From Dictyobacter vulcani (GTDB lineage Bacteria > Chloroflexota > Ktedonobacteria > Ktedonobacterales > Ktedonobacteraceae), in the NCBI RefSeq assembly GCF_008974265.1, contig NZ_BKZW01000002.1, forward strand, positions 620,001 through 684,000: DNA of 64,000 bases. The letters run 5' to 3'. The notes below the pieces were generated by a model that worked only from the letters and a program-made list of their open reading frames with translations, was not told where the DNA came from and did no database searches. This document shows positions 25,169 through 33,823 of the stretch, piece by piece (the stretch's first letter is position 1; each line of letters starts with the position of its first letter). Position numbers and translations under genes: made by a program.

Positions 25169-25561
25169 CGTACCGGCAGCCTTAAAGGCCAATATTTTTC
25201 GTTGAAGCGCTTTTGTGGCCATAAAAATAGTACGTGGAGAGGGCGCCACACGCGGAGGCCGGCATGCGGCGTGATGGTGGAGCGAGGGGCTCAACGAGCA
25301 GCGCATGCCTGTGGCGCCTACACCGAGACGGATCCTGTTTCGTGATCCTCTCTGCACCGGTACGGGGAGGATCACGAAACAGGATCCGTGTAGGCGCCAC
25401 AGCACTGCGAAGTCGTTCTTGTACGCTGGCTTGCGCAAACGTCGCAGTGCGGCCTCCGCGTGTGGCGCCCTCTCCACGTACACCTGGCTTGCTGGTCACG
25501 TCGAACCATCTCTCCACGTCTCGCTAACCGAAAAGTATTAGCCTTAAAGGCTGCCGGTACG
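25169..25561. repeat. nested palindromic element, long copy A
   Basis: Three nested inverted repeats. Outer, imperfect, about 40 bases: 25169-25209 and 25522-25561 (CGTACCGGCAGCCTTAAAGG at the left end). Middle, perfect, 32 bases: 25230-25261 and 25450-25481 (GTACGTGGAGAGGGCGCCAC...). Inner: 25309-25350 and 25367-25402, with TGTGGCGCCTACAC and GGATCCTGTTTCGTGATCCTC, differing by a six-base insertion in the left arm. There is no transposase gene. The middle and inner repeats recur at 42481-42727, and parts of the outer and middle repeats at 54114-54260, so this is a dispersed, MITE-like family able to form a long hairpin. Confidence 0.85.
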
Positions 25562-25584
25562 GGTCGCAGCGACGAAGGCAGCCG

Positions 25585-26218
25585 CTACGGCTTGTACGTA
25601 AAGATTTTTCGCAGCATTCTGCCCAGTGTAAGCAGGGCCAGGACGCCGGTGAGAAAGTAGATGCTGCCCTGAATATTGAGCAGCAGCACGGGTCCGAGGC
25701 GATCACCAAGCAGACCAGCCAGGATGATACCAGCAAATAACATCAGCGCGCTCACGGCCTGGATCGCGCCAAAGACGCGTCCGCGCAGGCGATCTTCAAC
25801 AAGTGTCTGGAAGAGCGTTTGTTTGCTTACCTGCATTCCGGCACCTGGAACGCCGACCAGAACAAAGAGCAGTCCGACCAGCAACACGCCTCCCTTCACA
25901 AACACTGGTAGATCGATAATCAATAGATCAATGAGGCCAAAGAAGCAGGTACACACGCCTGGCAAACGCACCGGAGTGACACGTTTGCCAAACTGCCCTA
26001 TCACCAGGCTACCCAGCAGGCTGCCAATTGCCTGGACCCCGAGCAATATTCCGTAGACTGCTGATCCTCCGTTCAACACCAGTTTCACAAAGACCACCAG
26101 CATAATGCCAAAGATTCCCTCGCCCAGGCATTGCGCTGCCAGCATTACAAACAGTACACAGTATCCAGAGTGAGCTTTTATCGTGTATGATCAGCAGGGG
26201 TAGCAGGCCAAGAGCCAT
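25585..26218 (-). pseudogene. MFS transporter, C-terminal half only
   Basis: The last 186 codons form a clean C-terminal half of an MFS exporter: GILLGVQAIGSLLGSLVIGQFGKR, several membrane helices and KQTLFQTLVEDRLRGRVFGAIQAV (the family LRGRVFG loop). Just upstream the sequence MALGLLPLLII continues the protein in another frame (around 26140-26218). Before that nothing MFS-like remains, so the N-terminal half is deleted. It directly abuts the nested palindromic element, which may have mediated the rearrangement. Confidence 0.75.
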
Positions 26219-26437
26219 CAGCAGGTTGCCGATGGTAAATCAATGGGGTCAGGTTCTTTTCTTCTCAAGAGTATAGCATTTTCTTGTTAGCGAAAGGTTG
26301 CTACATATAGCTTATCGCATCCCTGCGCGAAAACCTGACACGTTTTTTTGAGAAATTTTTTGAAACCTGGAAGAGTGGGATAATTTCCTCGTGCGTGGGT
26401 ATATCGAGACTGCCCTGGCTGGTAGAACCTGTAATTT

Positions 26438-26872
26438 TTAACTGCGTATGCAAAGTACCCAGGCAGTGAGTGGTTGGGTGACACCTGATGCATTCGCCGC
26501 AATAACGTGCCATCCTGTAGGATTATTAGTTGCGGGAAATGGGCCGGTCGTGGTAATAAATCCCCCCGCGATTCCACCTGGTCCAATAGCACCACCACCA
26601 CCAGTAGCGATCCTGCCTGCAGGACATGTAGCAGCTAAATCCTGAGCGGCATTGTTAGGAATCATTGCGGTTGCAGTTTGTACAACGATAAGAGGGGCCT
26701 GTGGAGCGTTAGTTGGTGGAAAGTTAGTCTGTGTAGAGTTAGTCGGTGGGAAGTTAGTCGGTGGAAAATGACGCGGTGGGCGCCTAGCAGCATGTGTAAA
26801 TGCAGTCCCGGACGTTATTATGGCAGTACTACACACAAGTACCGCGAAAAACCGGAAAAGGGTGCGTAACAT
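26438..26872 (-). CDS. small secreted protein with FPPTN repeats
   Basis: Predicted 144 residues, start preceded by AGGAG. The signal peptide covers about residues 1-29 (cleavage near THA). A linker follows with five-residue repeats FPPTN, encoded by 15-base repeats at about 26705-26780. The C-terminal domain (about 75-144) has TCPAGRIATGGGGAIG, GWHVIAANASGVTQPLTAWVLCI and two cysteines. This AGxxxxGGG...GWxVxAxN...YAxC pattern is common in secreted proteins of Actinobacteria and Chloroflexi, where its function is unknown. The product is probably extracellular. Flanked by long non-coding stretches. Confidence 0.7.
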   Translation of the reverse strand: MLRTLFRFFAVLVCSTAIITSGTAFTHAARRPPRHFPPTNFPPTNSTQTNFPPTNAPQAPLIVVQTATAMIPNNAAQDLAATCPAGRIATGGGGAIGPGGIAGGFITTTGPFPATNNPTGWHVIAANASGVTQPLTAWVLCIRS

Positions 26873-27351
26873 AGCTGTCTCCTATTCATAAAATACATGA
26901 TGCGTTATTTTTCGATGCAATGAAACTATTATTCATCACTTTTTTTAGTATAAGGATGCTCTTCAAAATATATTTGTAGATACTTAGAAAACCTTCTGGA
27001 GGACAAAAAGATCATCCTGCAAGCATCTGATGAGGTGCCAGATAGAGGAGCATCATATAGTCCTGGCCGGCAAGCTGTTTTGCATGTTTTCTTTTGTAAA
27101 AATAACACTGTTTAAAAAAAACGATGTATAATTATATATGCTTATATAGGGATGTTTTACATATCTAGATGGATCGTTTTAACAAAACATTCTTATACGT
27201 GAAAGCAGTTGTATTTTTATTGTACATGAGGGTTTATATGAAGTACACGGGTAGACTATTATTAGTGACTCCCTACCTGCATCAATGTCGCTCCGTGGTA
27301 CGGCATTCACCCGGGTAATTCCATTCAAATTTTTTGAATGAAAGAGGAAAA
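26873..27351. other. AT-rich intergenic region
   Basis: Divergent spacer between the small secreted protein and the multicopper oxidase. It contains a perfect TATAAT (27127-27132), but I see no matching -35 box. No gene. Confidence 0.35.
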
Positions 27352-28488
27352 ATGAGTAAATTTGAACAAAGACTCTCTCCCTCTGATACCCCAACTCCAC
27401 CTATGCCAGGTGTTGTACCATCAGGGGCAAAAGAGTCAACAGGTGTATCGCGCCGTAAAATGTTAAAAGGTGCGGCCGTGGTGGGTGGTTCGGTGGTAGC
27501 AGTAAGCGCGATTACCCTGGCCAGTAATGGCACCATCAATGCTGCGGTCGGGAACACGACTCAAACTTTTGTGGCATCACCGGGGAAGTTACGGGAATAC
27601 TGGATCCAGGCCGATTCATTTAACCACAACCTGGTACCAACTGGACACGATGGATTAATGGGTATGCACTTCGACCCCCACGAGTGTTCTTATTGGGCGA
27701 TTGGTTACCGTGCATACACGCCTGGCTGGGGAAAACCTTTAGCTGGCAACAACGATATCGGGGCCAATACAGGCATTCCCGGTCCTATTTTGCGTGGTAG
27801 CGTGGGCGATACCATTCGCGTGCATTTTCGCAATAATGATACGCACTATAACTATGCCCATAGTATGCATCCCCATGGGGTGTTCTACACGCCTGACAAT
27901 GATGGTGGCTGGTTCGCGGCTGATCCACGACCGGGGGCGGCAATCAAGGTACATCAGTCCTATACCTATGAGTGGCAGGTCCATGAGAACTCTATGGGTA
28001 CCTGGGTATATCATGATCATTCTTTGCCGGTGGGGAAAGATATGACAATGGAACGAGGGGCCGAGCTCGGACTCTTTGGTTTTATCGTGCTCACTGATAC
28101 CTCGACGCCTAAGGTTGATCGTGAGTTCTTCACATTCCTGCATGACCTGTATCAGGCCGATGTACCCACGCTCTCGCAGGACTATGACTGCTTTAATGGA
28201 GCCTCCTATCCAGGCAATACGCCAACCTATAGCGCGCGTGTAGGTGAAAAGATCCGCTGGCATGTGGGGGCACTGGGCAAAGAATTCCATGTCTTCCATG
28301 TCCATGGTCACCGTTGGGCCTCCGGTAATCAGGCGGGCAACCGTTTCACCGACACCATTCTGCTGGGACCCTCGACTGCTACATCCTTCGATTTCGTCGA
28401 AGATAATCCGGGTAAGTGGCTCTATCATTGCCACGTCACCGATCACATGATGGGTGGCATGGCTGGTATCTACAACGTAACGCGATAA
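27352..28488 (+). CDS. Tat-exported two-domain multicopper oxidase
   Basis: Predicted 378 residues. The start is ATG 27352 with AGAGGA upstream; an ATG at 27334 is less well placed. The N-terminus carries a Tat signal (SRRKMLKGAAVVGGSVVAVS). All four copper-binding segments are visible: HSMHPHGVFYT and WVYHDHS in domain 1, EFHVFHVHGHRW and WLYHCHVTDHMMGGM in domain 2. This provides the type 1 Cys-His site and the type 2/3 cluster. Length and layout match two-domain multicopper oxidases (small-laccase or ceruloplasmin-type), which function as trimers and oxidise phenols or metals with O2. The folded, copper-loaded protein would be exported. It stands alone; the substrate is not visible. Confidence 0.88.
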   Translation: MSKFEQRLSPSDTPTPPMPGVVPSGAKESTGVSRRKMLKGAAVVGGSVVAVSAITLASNGTINAAVGNTTQTFVASPGKLREYWIQADSFNHNLVPTGHDGLMGMHFDPHECSYWAIGYRAYTPGWGKPLAGNNDIGANTGIPGPILRGSVGDTIRVHFRNNDTHYNYAHSMHPHGVFYTPDNDGGWFAADPRPGAAIKVHQSYTYEWQVHENSMGTWVYHDHSLPVGKDMTMERGAELGLFGFIVLTDTSTPKVDREFFTFLHDLYQADVPTLSQDYDCFNGASYPGNTPTYSARVGEKIRWHVGALGKEFHVFHVHGHRWASGNQAGNRFTDTILLGPSTATSFDFVEDNPGKWLYHCHVTDHMMGGMAGIYNVTR

Positions 28489-28683
28489 TATGATGTTGCC
28501 GATGGAGCAAACTCTACCTCGTAGTCTTTGCTCCATTGGTAGCCAGCTATATTTACCTCATTGCCAATATTTTTGGCATGGCTCATATCCATGTGCCACC
28601 AGTTACCTCCATTGGTGCTATCTTTGAACCTTGCCTCAACGCTGTTTTCAATCCCAACAGTTGAAAATAACTTTGCTGATCGT

Positions 28684-28930
28684 CTACTGATTGAGAATAT
28701 TTGCGGCATCTGTAAAAATCTGGTGTTGTGAGTGAGCCTGCATCTCAGCACCGATGAGTAAGTGTCCATTGCGATAGGCGGAGAAGACCATACACCAGTC
28801 AGTTGATGTTGCATTTGAACCTGTTTTGATCCCATTAGCCCCCGGCACATCTTGTAGAAAAGAAGCAAGTAGTGCCCATTGTGCTATCAAAGAAGGTGAA
28901 CAGGGGATCCGAGATCGCAGTTAGAAGCAG
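28684..28930 (-). pseudogene. D-Ala-D-Ala carboxypeptidase (S11) fragment
   Basis: About 60 codons read DVPGANGIKTGSNATSTDWC, then VFSAYRNGHLLIGAEM, then HQIFTDAANIL. This is the KTG-box region of peptidase family S11 penicillin-binding proteins. Upstream residues in another frame (LLTAISDPLF) extend the match. The N-terminal SxxK and SxN motifs are absent, so this is a deleted remnant with at least one frameshift. Its downstream continuation to about 28490 is unrecognised. Confidence 0.65.
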
Positions 28931-29586
28931 GTGAGCCAGACAAGAGAACACATTCCACTGGAACAGATAAATGCCTTCCGCTGGCGTATTGCTAAAAGCT
29001 ACTATGCTGAAGTCACCTGCTCCATGTTGGAATGTGTCGTTGAGGAATGGAGAGCAGCATGTCATCGATGCCCAAGGATGCAAAAGCTATGTACGCAACT
29101 GCAAACAGCAACAATCTGGAATGAACAAGAAGCGTGTCTGGAAGTGAAGATCAACAGCATACCAGACACAGTGTAGCAAAAATCAACCGCAAAGTTTGTA
29201 GCTCGATCATCTTTGCTTTTCTTGCTCCTTTGAGGTGATGGGACGTTTTATCGGCAAAAAATGATTTCATCAACATCATCCCGGCAATCACGTTCCTATT
29301 CTCCATGAGAAGATTATTCTTCTTTCCCGATGGGGTTTAACGAAACGTATTCGCGCTTGCCGCTGCAACCAGTTGGCGTTCGCTCGTACGTGGAGAGGTT
29401 GCAGTGGCAAGCGCCGCCGGTACTACATCTTTTCGCCCGCTCTGTTCAAGAAGATGAGCAAGATTGAAGAAGTTTTTTGAGGATGCGCATGATATGCTCT
29501 TTCAAGAGATACCGCTGCAGTCACATATATACAGTTTTGACTTGCGGCTTGAGAAATCACGCACATACCATAGGAGACAATGCATC
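28931..29586. other. intergenic, no supported gene
   Basis: A plus-strand frame of 81 codons at 28931-29176 has no recognisable pattern and overlaps relic sequence. The rest is non-coding and includes the hairpin repeat described separately at 29337-29423. Confidence 0.35.
29337..29423. repeat. hairpin member of palindromic repeat family
   Basis: An 18-base inverted repeat (GCGCTTGCCGCTGCAACC at 29353-29370 against 29397-29414, one mismatch) flanked by TAACGAAACGTATT on the left and GCCGGTAC on the right, with GTACGTGGAGAGGT inside. The same pieces occur at 3298-3340, 25169-25561 and 54114-54260. Confidence 0.7.
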
Positions 29587-30186
29587 ATGAGAAAACTCAT
29601 CGTCCTATCTTTTATCACCATTGATGGCATTATGCAGGCTCCCGGTGGTCCTGAGGAAGACACGACTGGTGGTTTCACATCTGGTGGGTGGACCGTTCCA
29701 TATTTTGATGATGTGCTTGGTAAGATTATGGAAGAGCAAATGAGCCAGCCCTTTGATCTCTTATTAGGCAGAAAAACATTTGAGATATTTGCATCCTATT
29801 GGCCACATCATGAGGAAGAAGGAGCTGGCATCAACAACGCTACCAAGTATGTTGCTTCAAATACGCTTACCACCCACGACTGGAAGAAGTCAGTCTTTTT
29901 AAAGGGTAATATTGTGGATGAAATTAAGCAGCTCAAACAACAGGATGGTCCTGACTTACAAGTACACGGAAGTGGCAATCTTATTCAGACGTTATTGGAG
30001 CATGATCTGATCGATGAATTCTGGCTCAAAATATTTCCTGTAACTCTCGGTATAGGAAAACGTCTGTTTGATACAGGAACTCTTCCTGCTTCCTATACCC
30101 TGATTGAATCTCAAACATCCCCGCGTGGAGTGATTATCGCGACATTCAAACGTGCGGGAGAAGTCAAAACGGGATCGTTTGCCTGA
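29587..30186 (+). CDS. RibD C-terminal/DHFR-like family protein
   Basis: Predicted 199 residues. The start is ATG 29587 with AGGAGAC upstream; a long in-frame extension has no site. The RibD_C/dihydrofolate-reductase-like fold is recognisable: RKLIVLSFITIDGIMQAPGG at the start, DLLLGRKTFEIFASYWP in the middle, then LQVHGSGNLIQTLLEHDLIDEFWLKIFPVTLGIGKRLF, matching the conserved GSGxLxxxLxxxxLIDEl and P-xxLGxGxRLF elements. Such stand-alone proteins (YyaP/YwjB-like) are NADPH-binding reductases of unknown substrate and do not replace DHFR. Shared terminator with the convergent reductase gene. The family is certain; the activity is not. Confidence 0.88.
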   Translation: MRKLIVLSFITIDGIMQAPGGPEEDTTGGFTSGGWTVPYFDDVLGKIMEEQMSQPFDLLLGRKTFEIFASYWPHHEEEGAGINNATKYVASNTLTTHDWKKSVFLKGNIVDEIKQLKQQDGPDLQVHGSGNLIQTLLEHDLIDEFWLKIFPVTLGIGKRLFDTGTLPASYTLIESQTSPRGVIIATFKRAGEVKTGSFA

Positions 30187-30220
30187 TTTTTCACGATGAA
30201 AGCAAAAAACACCTGTGAAG

Positions 30221-30309
30221 CTTGCGCAAGCCCGCGCCCAGACGCATTTATTCACTTTGTGTGTCATTCTCATCAGAACTCACTGCATGAATGCGCGGGC
30301 TTGCGCAAG
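30221..30309. terminator. 17-base inverted repeat between convergent genes
   Basis: CTTGCGCAAGCCCGCGC (30221-30237) is repeated in inverse at 30293-30309, 55 bases apart. Each arm contains the self-complementary CTTGCGCAAG. It lies between the stops of the DHFR-like gene and the convergent reductase gene, so it may end transcription from both sides. Confidence 0.55.
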
Positions 30310-30310
30310 T

Positions 30311-31737
30311 TTATGTGTGTAGAAAGGTCGAGAGCAGGCGTATGAACGTACGATTGCTGGCGGCTTCTGCTCCGGTGAGATATGCCTCAAAGGTGGCTTG
30401 CTGTAGCCCTGTGCTTATGGTGGGATAGGGGTGAATGGTATTGAAGATAGCTTTGATGGTTAGGTGATGCTGCATGGCCAGGGCTATTTCCCCCAACAGT
30501 TCACCTGCACCTGCTCCGACCAGATGTGCGCCTACGATCTGCTCTTTTTTTCCAGCCAGGACTAATTTGATAAAACCTGCCGTTGCATCCGCCGTTTGGG
30601 CGCGATCGATCTGAGACCAGGGGAATTTGATGATACGTACGTGCTTATATTGTCGCTCTGCTTCGGTGGGTAAGAGCCCGACTCGGGCCACTTCTGGCTC
30701 GGTAAAGGTGCCCCATGGTACGACACGGTAATCCACTTTCTTCTTTGCGAATGGAACCAGAGCATTACGCACGGCTATCCCGGCGTGATATGAGGCAACA
30801 TGGGTAAAGAGGTAGCCTCCAATCACATCTCCGAGGGCAAAGATGTTTGGGGCTGATGTTTGCAGATGCTCATTGACTTGAATCCCTTTCTGACTATACT
30901 GAACTCCTGCTGCTTCCAGATTCAGGTGTGCTATATTGGGCTGACGACCCAGGGCCAGGAGCAGCTCATCAGCCTCGAATTGCATCATCTGCTCCCCTTG
31001 CTGAGCCATGATCACTTTCTTCGCACCCTTGCGGTAGGCTCTAACTACGCGTGCGTTCGTGATGATATCAATGCCTTCAGACTTGAGGATGCCTGCAATC
31101 GTCTCTGAAACTTCAGGATCTTCGCGTGGTAGCAGACGTTCTGGTCCCTGAATAATGGTGATCCTGGTGCCCAACCGACCAAGTGCCTGTGCCAGTTCTA
31201 TGCCAACAGGACCCCCTCCCGCGATCACAAGTGATTCTGGCAGGGCTGTCAAGTCAAATACATCCTCATTTGTCAAATAGCCTGTCGCTTGCAGTCCTTC
31301 TATCGGTGGTATTGCGGGGTGTGATCCGGTAGCGACCAATATGCTACGACTGCTTATTTCCTCATCATTCAAAAGCAGTGTTGTCGATGATGTGAATGAG
31401 ACGTGTCCAAATGCCACGGTTGTGCCTTCGGTGTAGGTCTTTTCCGCATCGCTCACACGTTGAATCACACCCTGGATAGAAGCGCTGATCTTTGCCATAT
31501 CAACACTCTGGCATGTCGCGATCGATCCAAATTGTGCTGCTTGCCTGGTTTGTTGTACTATGTGTGCCACATGGATCAGGCTCTTGCTCGGTACACAACC
31601 GTACCGCAAACAATCTCCCCCAGCCGTTCCTTGTCGATCAGTAAAACGTTGGCACCGAGAGACTGCGCAAGATGGGCGGCAGTGAGGCCAGCTGAGCCCC
31701 CGCCAATGATAGTCAAGTCGTAGTGGGTTCGCTGCAT
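30311..31737 (-). pseudogene. class I flavin disulfide reductase (MerA-like), single frameshift
   Basis: FAD/NAD(P)-dependent disulfide oxidoreductase of the dihydrolipoamide dehydrogenase/mercuric reductase type, about 475 residues if repaired. ATG 31737, after AGGAGGAG, opens the FAD-binding segment YDLTIIGGGSAGLTAA ... GANVLLIDKERLG, then runs out of frame at five G (plus-strand C run 31617-31621). One added G gives GGDCLRYGCVPSKSL with the redox-active CxxxxC. The rest is intact: LVATGSHPAIPP, IAGGGPVGIELAQALGRLG (NAD(P) site), PNIFALGDVIGG and HPYPTISTGLQQA (C-terminal His-Pro). No MerA metal-binding N- or C-terminal cysteines are seen, so mercury reduction is not implied. It is probably an intact gene with a consensus error. 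Confidence 0.8.
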
Positions 31738-31758
31738 AATCTCCTCCTGATATGTGTT

Positions 31759-33756
31759 TTATCTTTTTGCTGTTTGGTGAAAGGCTGCAATAACTGGATC
31801 GGTATGGTACTCAGCGCGACGAATTTCTGCTTTCTGTAGATTGTCAGCACTATTGATCAGGGCAATATGCGTAAAGGCTTGCGGATAATTCCCTAGAGCC
31901 ATGCCGTTTTGAGCGTCGATCTCCTCAGAGAAAAGACCCAGACGGCTGGCATACGTGAGTAGACGCTCGAAAAGCGAACGAGCCTCATCAACACAGCCCT
32001 GCATCGCCAGATTGTCGATCAGCCAGAAGGTACAGGTGGTAAATGTTCCCTCTCCACCTGGCAGGCCATCCTCGGAAAGGTACCGATAGACAAAGCCATG
32101 CTTGTCTGTCAACTTTTCCATGATGCGATCAACGGTTGAGAGCATGCGTGGATCGTCCGGTGCAATAAAGCCAACCAGTGGCAACAAGAGATTTGCGGCA
32201 TCGAGCGTCGTGTCGCTGTATGACTGCGTGAAAGCACCGACTCTTGTATTGTAACCCCGCGTCAGGATATCTGCCCGGATCTGGTCGCGTATAGTTATCC
32301 ACCGGGGAAGATCAGCCTCCAGGTTGAGCTGTTCGGCAGCGCGAATTCCGCGATCCAGAGCAACCCAGCACATCACTTTCGAATAGACAAAATGCCGTGG
32401 ACCACCGCGCACCTCCCAGATGCCATTATCTGGTTCCTGCCAGTGGGTACAGACGTGGTCAACAAGCGAGCGCATCATCGCCCATAGTGGACCTTCCAAC
32501 GTTTCGCCGTAGCGCTCAAAGGCACCCTGACGACGATAGAGATGGATACAGTCTAGCACCTCACCAAACACATCCATTTGTCGCTGCTGGACCGCGCCAT
32601 TCCCAATACGCACAGGGCTGGAGCCAGCATAGCCGCTCAGATGAGGCAGTTGCTGCTCGGTCAGCTCACGTTCGCCACGGATACCGTACATGATCTGCAA
32701 ATCCTCGCCATCGGCACATGAGAGACGACACAACCAGTGGACAAATGCGTGAGCCTCTTCTGTAAAGCCCAGGATGTTGAATGCATAGAGCGTAAAGGTG
32801 GCATCACGTAACCAGGTAAACCGATAGTCCCAGTTGCGCCCACCGCCTACATTCTCCGGTAGCGATGTCGTCGGTGCCGCCACAATCGCTCCTGTGGGAG
32901 CATAGGTCATCAACTTGAGAGCAAGCGCACTGCGCTCTACCCAGTACGCATATGGTCCCATATAGGTGCATCTGGCGCAACTGGCAAGCCACGTGCGCCA
33001 GCAGTGCAGGGTATGTGCTAGCTCCGCCTCAAAGTTGCGTCTGGGCAGTTCTTGCTCCAGGAGCCGACGAGCAGCCTGGGCGGTACGCCCTATTCCAATC
33101 ACAAAGCACAAGCGCTCGCCCTCACTCAAGAGAAACTGTGCCTGAATGGTTGGGTGCCACTCTTCTGGCTCTTGTACGACCTCCATCGCAAATGATGGCA
33201 GCAGATGAGCACCAACAATCGCCAGGGCCACATGTTGCTGCCCGCTGGAAATGAGTGCTCCCAGATGATTGGGCACAAGGGACACCTCACCGGGTGCAGC
33301 GGCATAATCTGGGGTCACCTTGAGCTTCATGGTGCACGCTATTTCACCATGCGTGCATTCAACAATACGCACCAGACTATGGCAGGAACCATCCTTCTCC
33401 GCACAGGTATTATTATCCATGCCTCTATATGGCCAGGCGCTCAATGTTTCTACCGGCATAAAATCGGTGAGCACCACTTCACCAGCAATACTGGCGAAGC
33501 GGGTTTGCAGAACATTACTCCTGTGCAGATAGTGCTGTGATCCAACAAGCGAGCTATCTGTCGGCGCAAGCTGGAAGAAGCCACCGCGCTCTGCATCGAG
33601 CAAGCGACAAAAGATGGCCGGGCTATCGAAATCCGGGAAGCATCCCCAGTCTACAGACCCTTCCGGTGATACCAGAACCACCGAATGACAATCGCCGATG
33701 ACGCCATACGAATTGATCAGCGGATACTTGTGGTGAAGTTCGTTCGCTTTGGCCAT
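31759..33756 (-). CDS. GH15 family glucoamylase/trehalase-like enzyme
   Basis: Predicted 665 residues, normal for the bacterial GH15 group. The N-terminal beta-sandwich (about 1-250) begins with YPLINSYGVIGDCHSVVLVSPEGSVDWGCFPDFDSPAIF. The (alpha/alpha)6 catalytic barrel follows, with TTSLPENVGGGRNWDYRFTW (conserved substrate-site Arg/Trp/Asp), DNGIWEVRGGPRHFVYSKVM bearing the general-acid Glu, and GLFSEEID containing the likely general-base Glu. Members hydrolyse alpha-1,4-glucans or trehalose; Mycobacterium relatives are trehalases. There is no signal peptide, so it is cytosolic and suits trehalose or glycogen turnover. It lies 21 bases beyond the reductase start on the same strand and is probably transcribed with it, although no functional link is obvious. 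Confidence 0.88.
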   Translation of the reverse strand: MAKANELHHKYPLINSYGVIGDCHSVVLVSPEGSVDWGCFPDFDSPAIFCRLLDAERGGFFQLAPTDSSLVGSQHYLHRSNVLQTRFASIAGEVVLTDFMPVETLSAWPYRGMDNNTCAEKDGSCHSLVRIVECTHGEIACTMKLKVTPDYAAAPGEVSLVPNHLGALISSGQQHVALAIVGAHLLPSFAMEVVQEPEEWHPTIQAQFLLSEGERLCFVIGIGRTAQAARRLLEQELPRRNFEAELAHTLHCWRTWLASCARCTYMGPYAYWVERSALALKLMTYAPTGAIVAAPTTSLPENVGGGRNWDYRFTWLRDATFTLYAFNILGFTEEAHAFVHWLCRLSCADGEDLQIMYGIRGERELTEQQLPHLSGYAGSSPVRIGNGAVQQRQMDVFGEVLDCIHLYRRQGAFERYGETLEGPLWAMMRSLVDHVCTHWQEPDNGIWEVRGGPRHFVYSKVMCWVALDRGIRAAEQLNLEADLPRWITIRDQIRADILTRGYNTRVGAFTQSYSDTTLDAANLLLPLVGFIAPDDPRMLSTVDRIMEKLTDKHGFVYRYLSEDGLPGGEGTFTTCTFWLIDNLAMQGCVDEARSLFERLLTYASRLGLFSEEIDAQNGMALGNYPQAFTHIALINSADNLQKAEIRRAEYHTDPVIAAFHQTAKR

Positions 33757-33823
33757 GATGCACCACTTCCTTCTGGGACGATGGCAAGCCCGGGTGGGGC
33801 AAGCCTCGTCCCTACGCGTCTCT

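Noticed and set aside
25164..25541. Frames of up to 200 codons on both strands
   Set aside because: They read through the nested palindrome; arms are inverted copies, so open frames appear by symmetry.
28931..29176. 81-codon plus-strand frame
   Set aside because: It lies on the opposite strand of relic sequence and has no recognisable domain or binding site.
30311..31737. Mercury resistance operon
   Set aside because: The reductase lacks the MerA-specific cysteine pairs and no merR, merT or merP genes are nearby.
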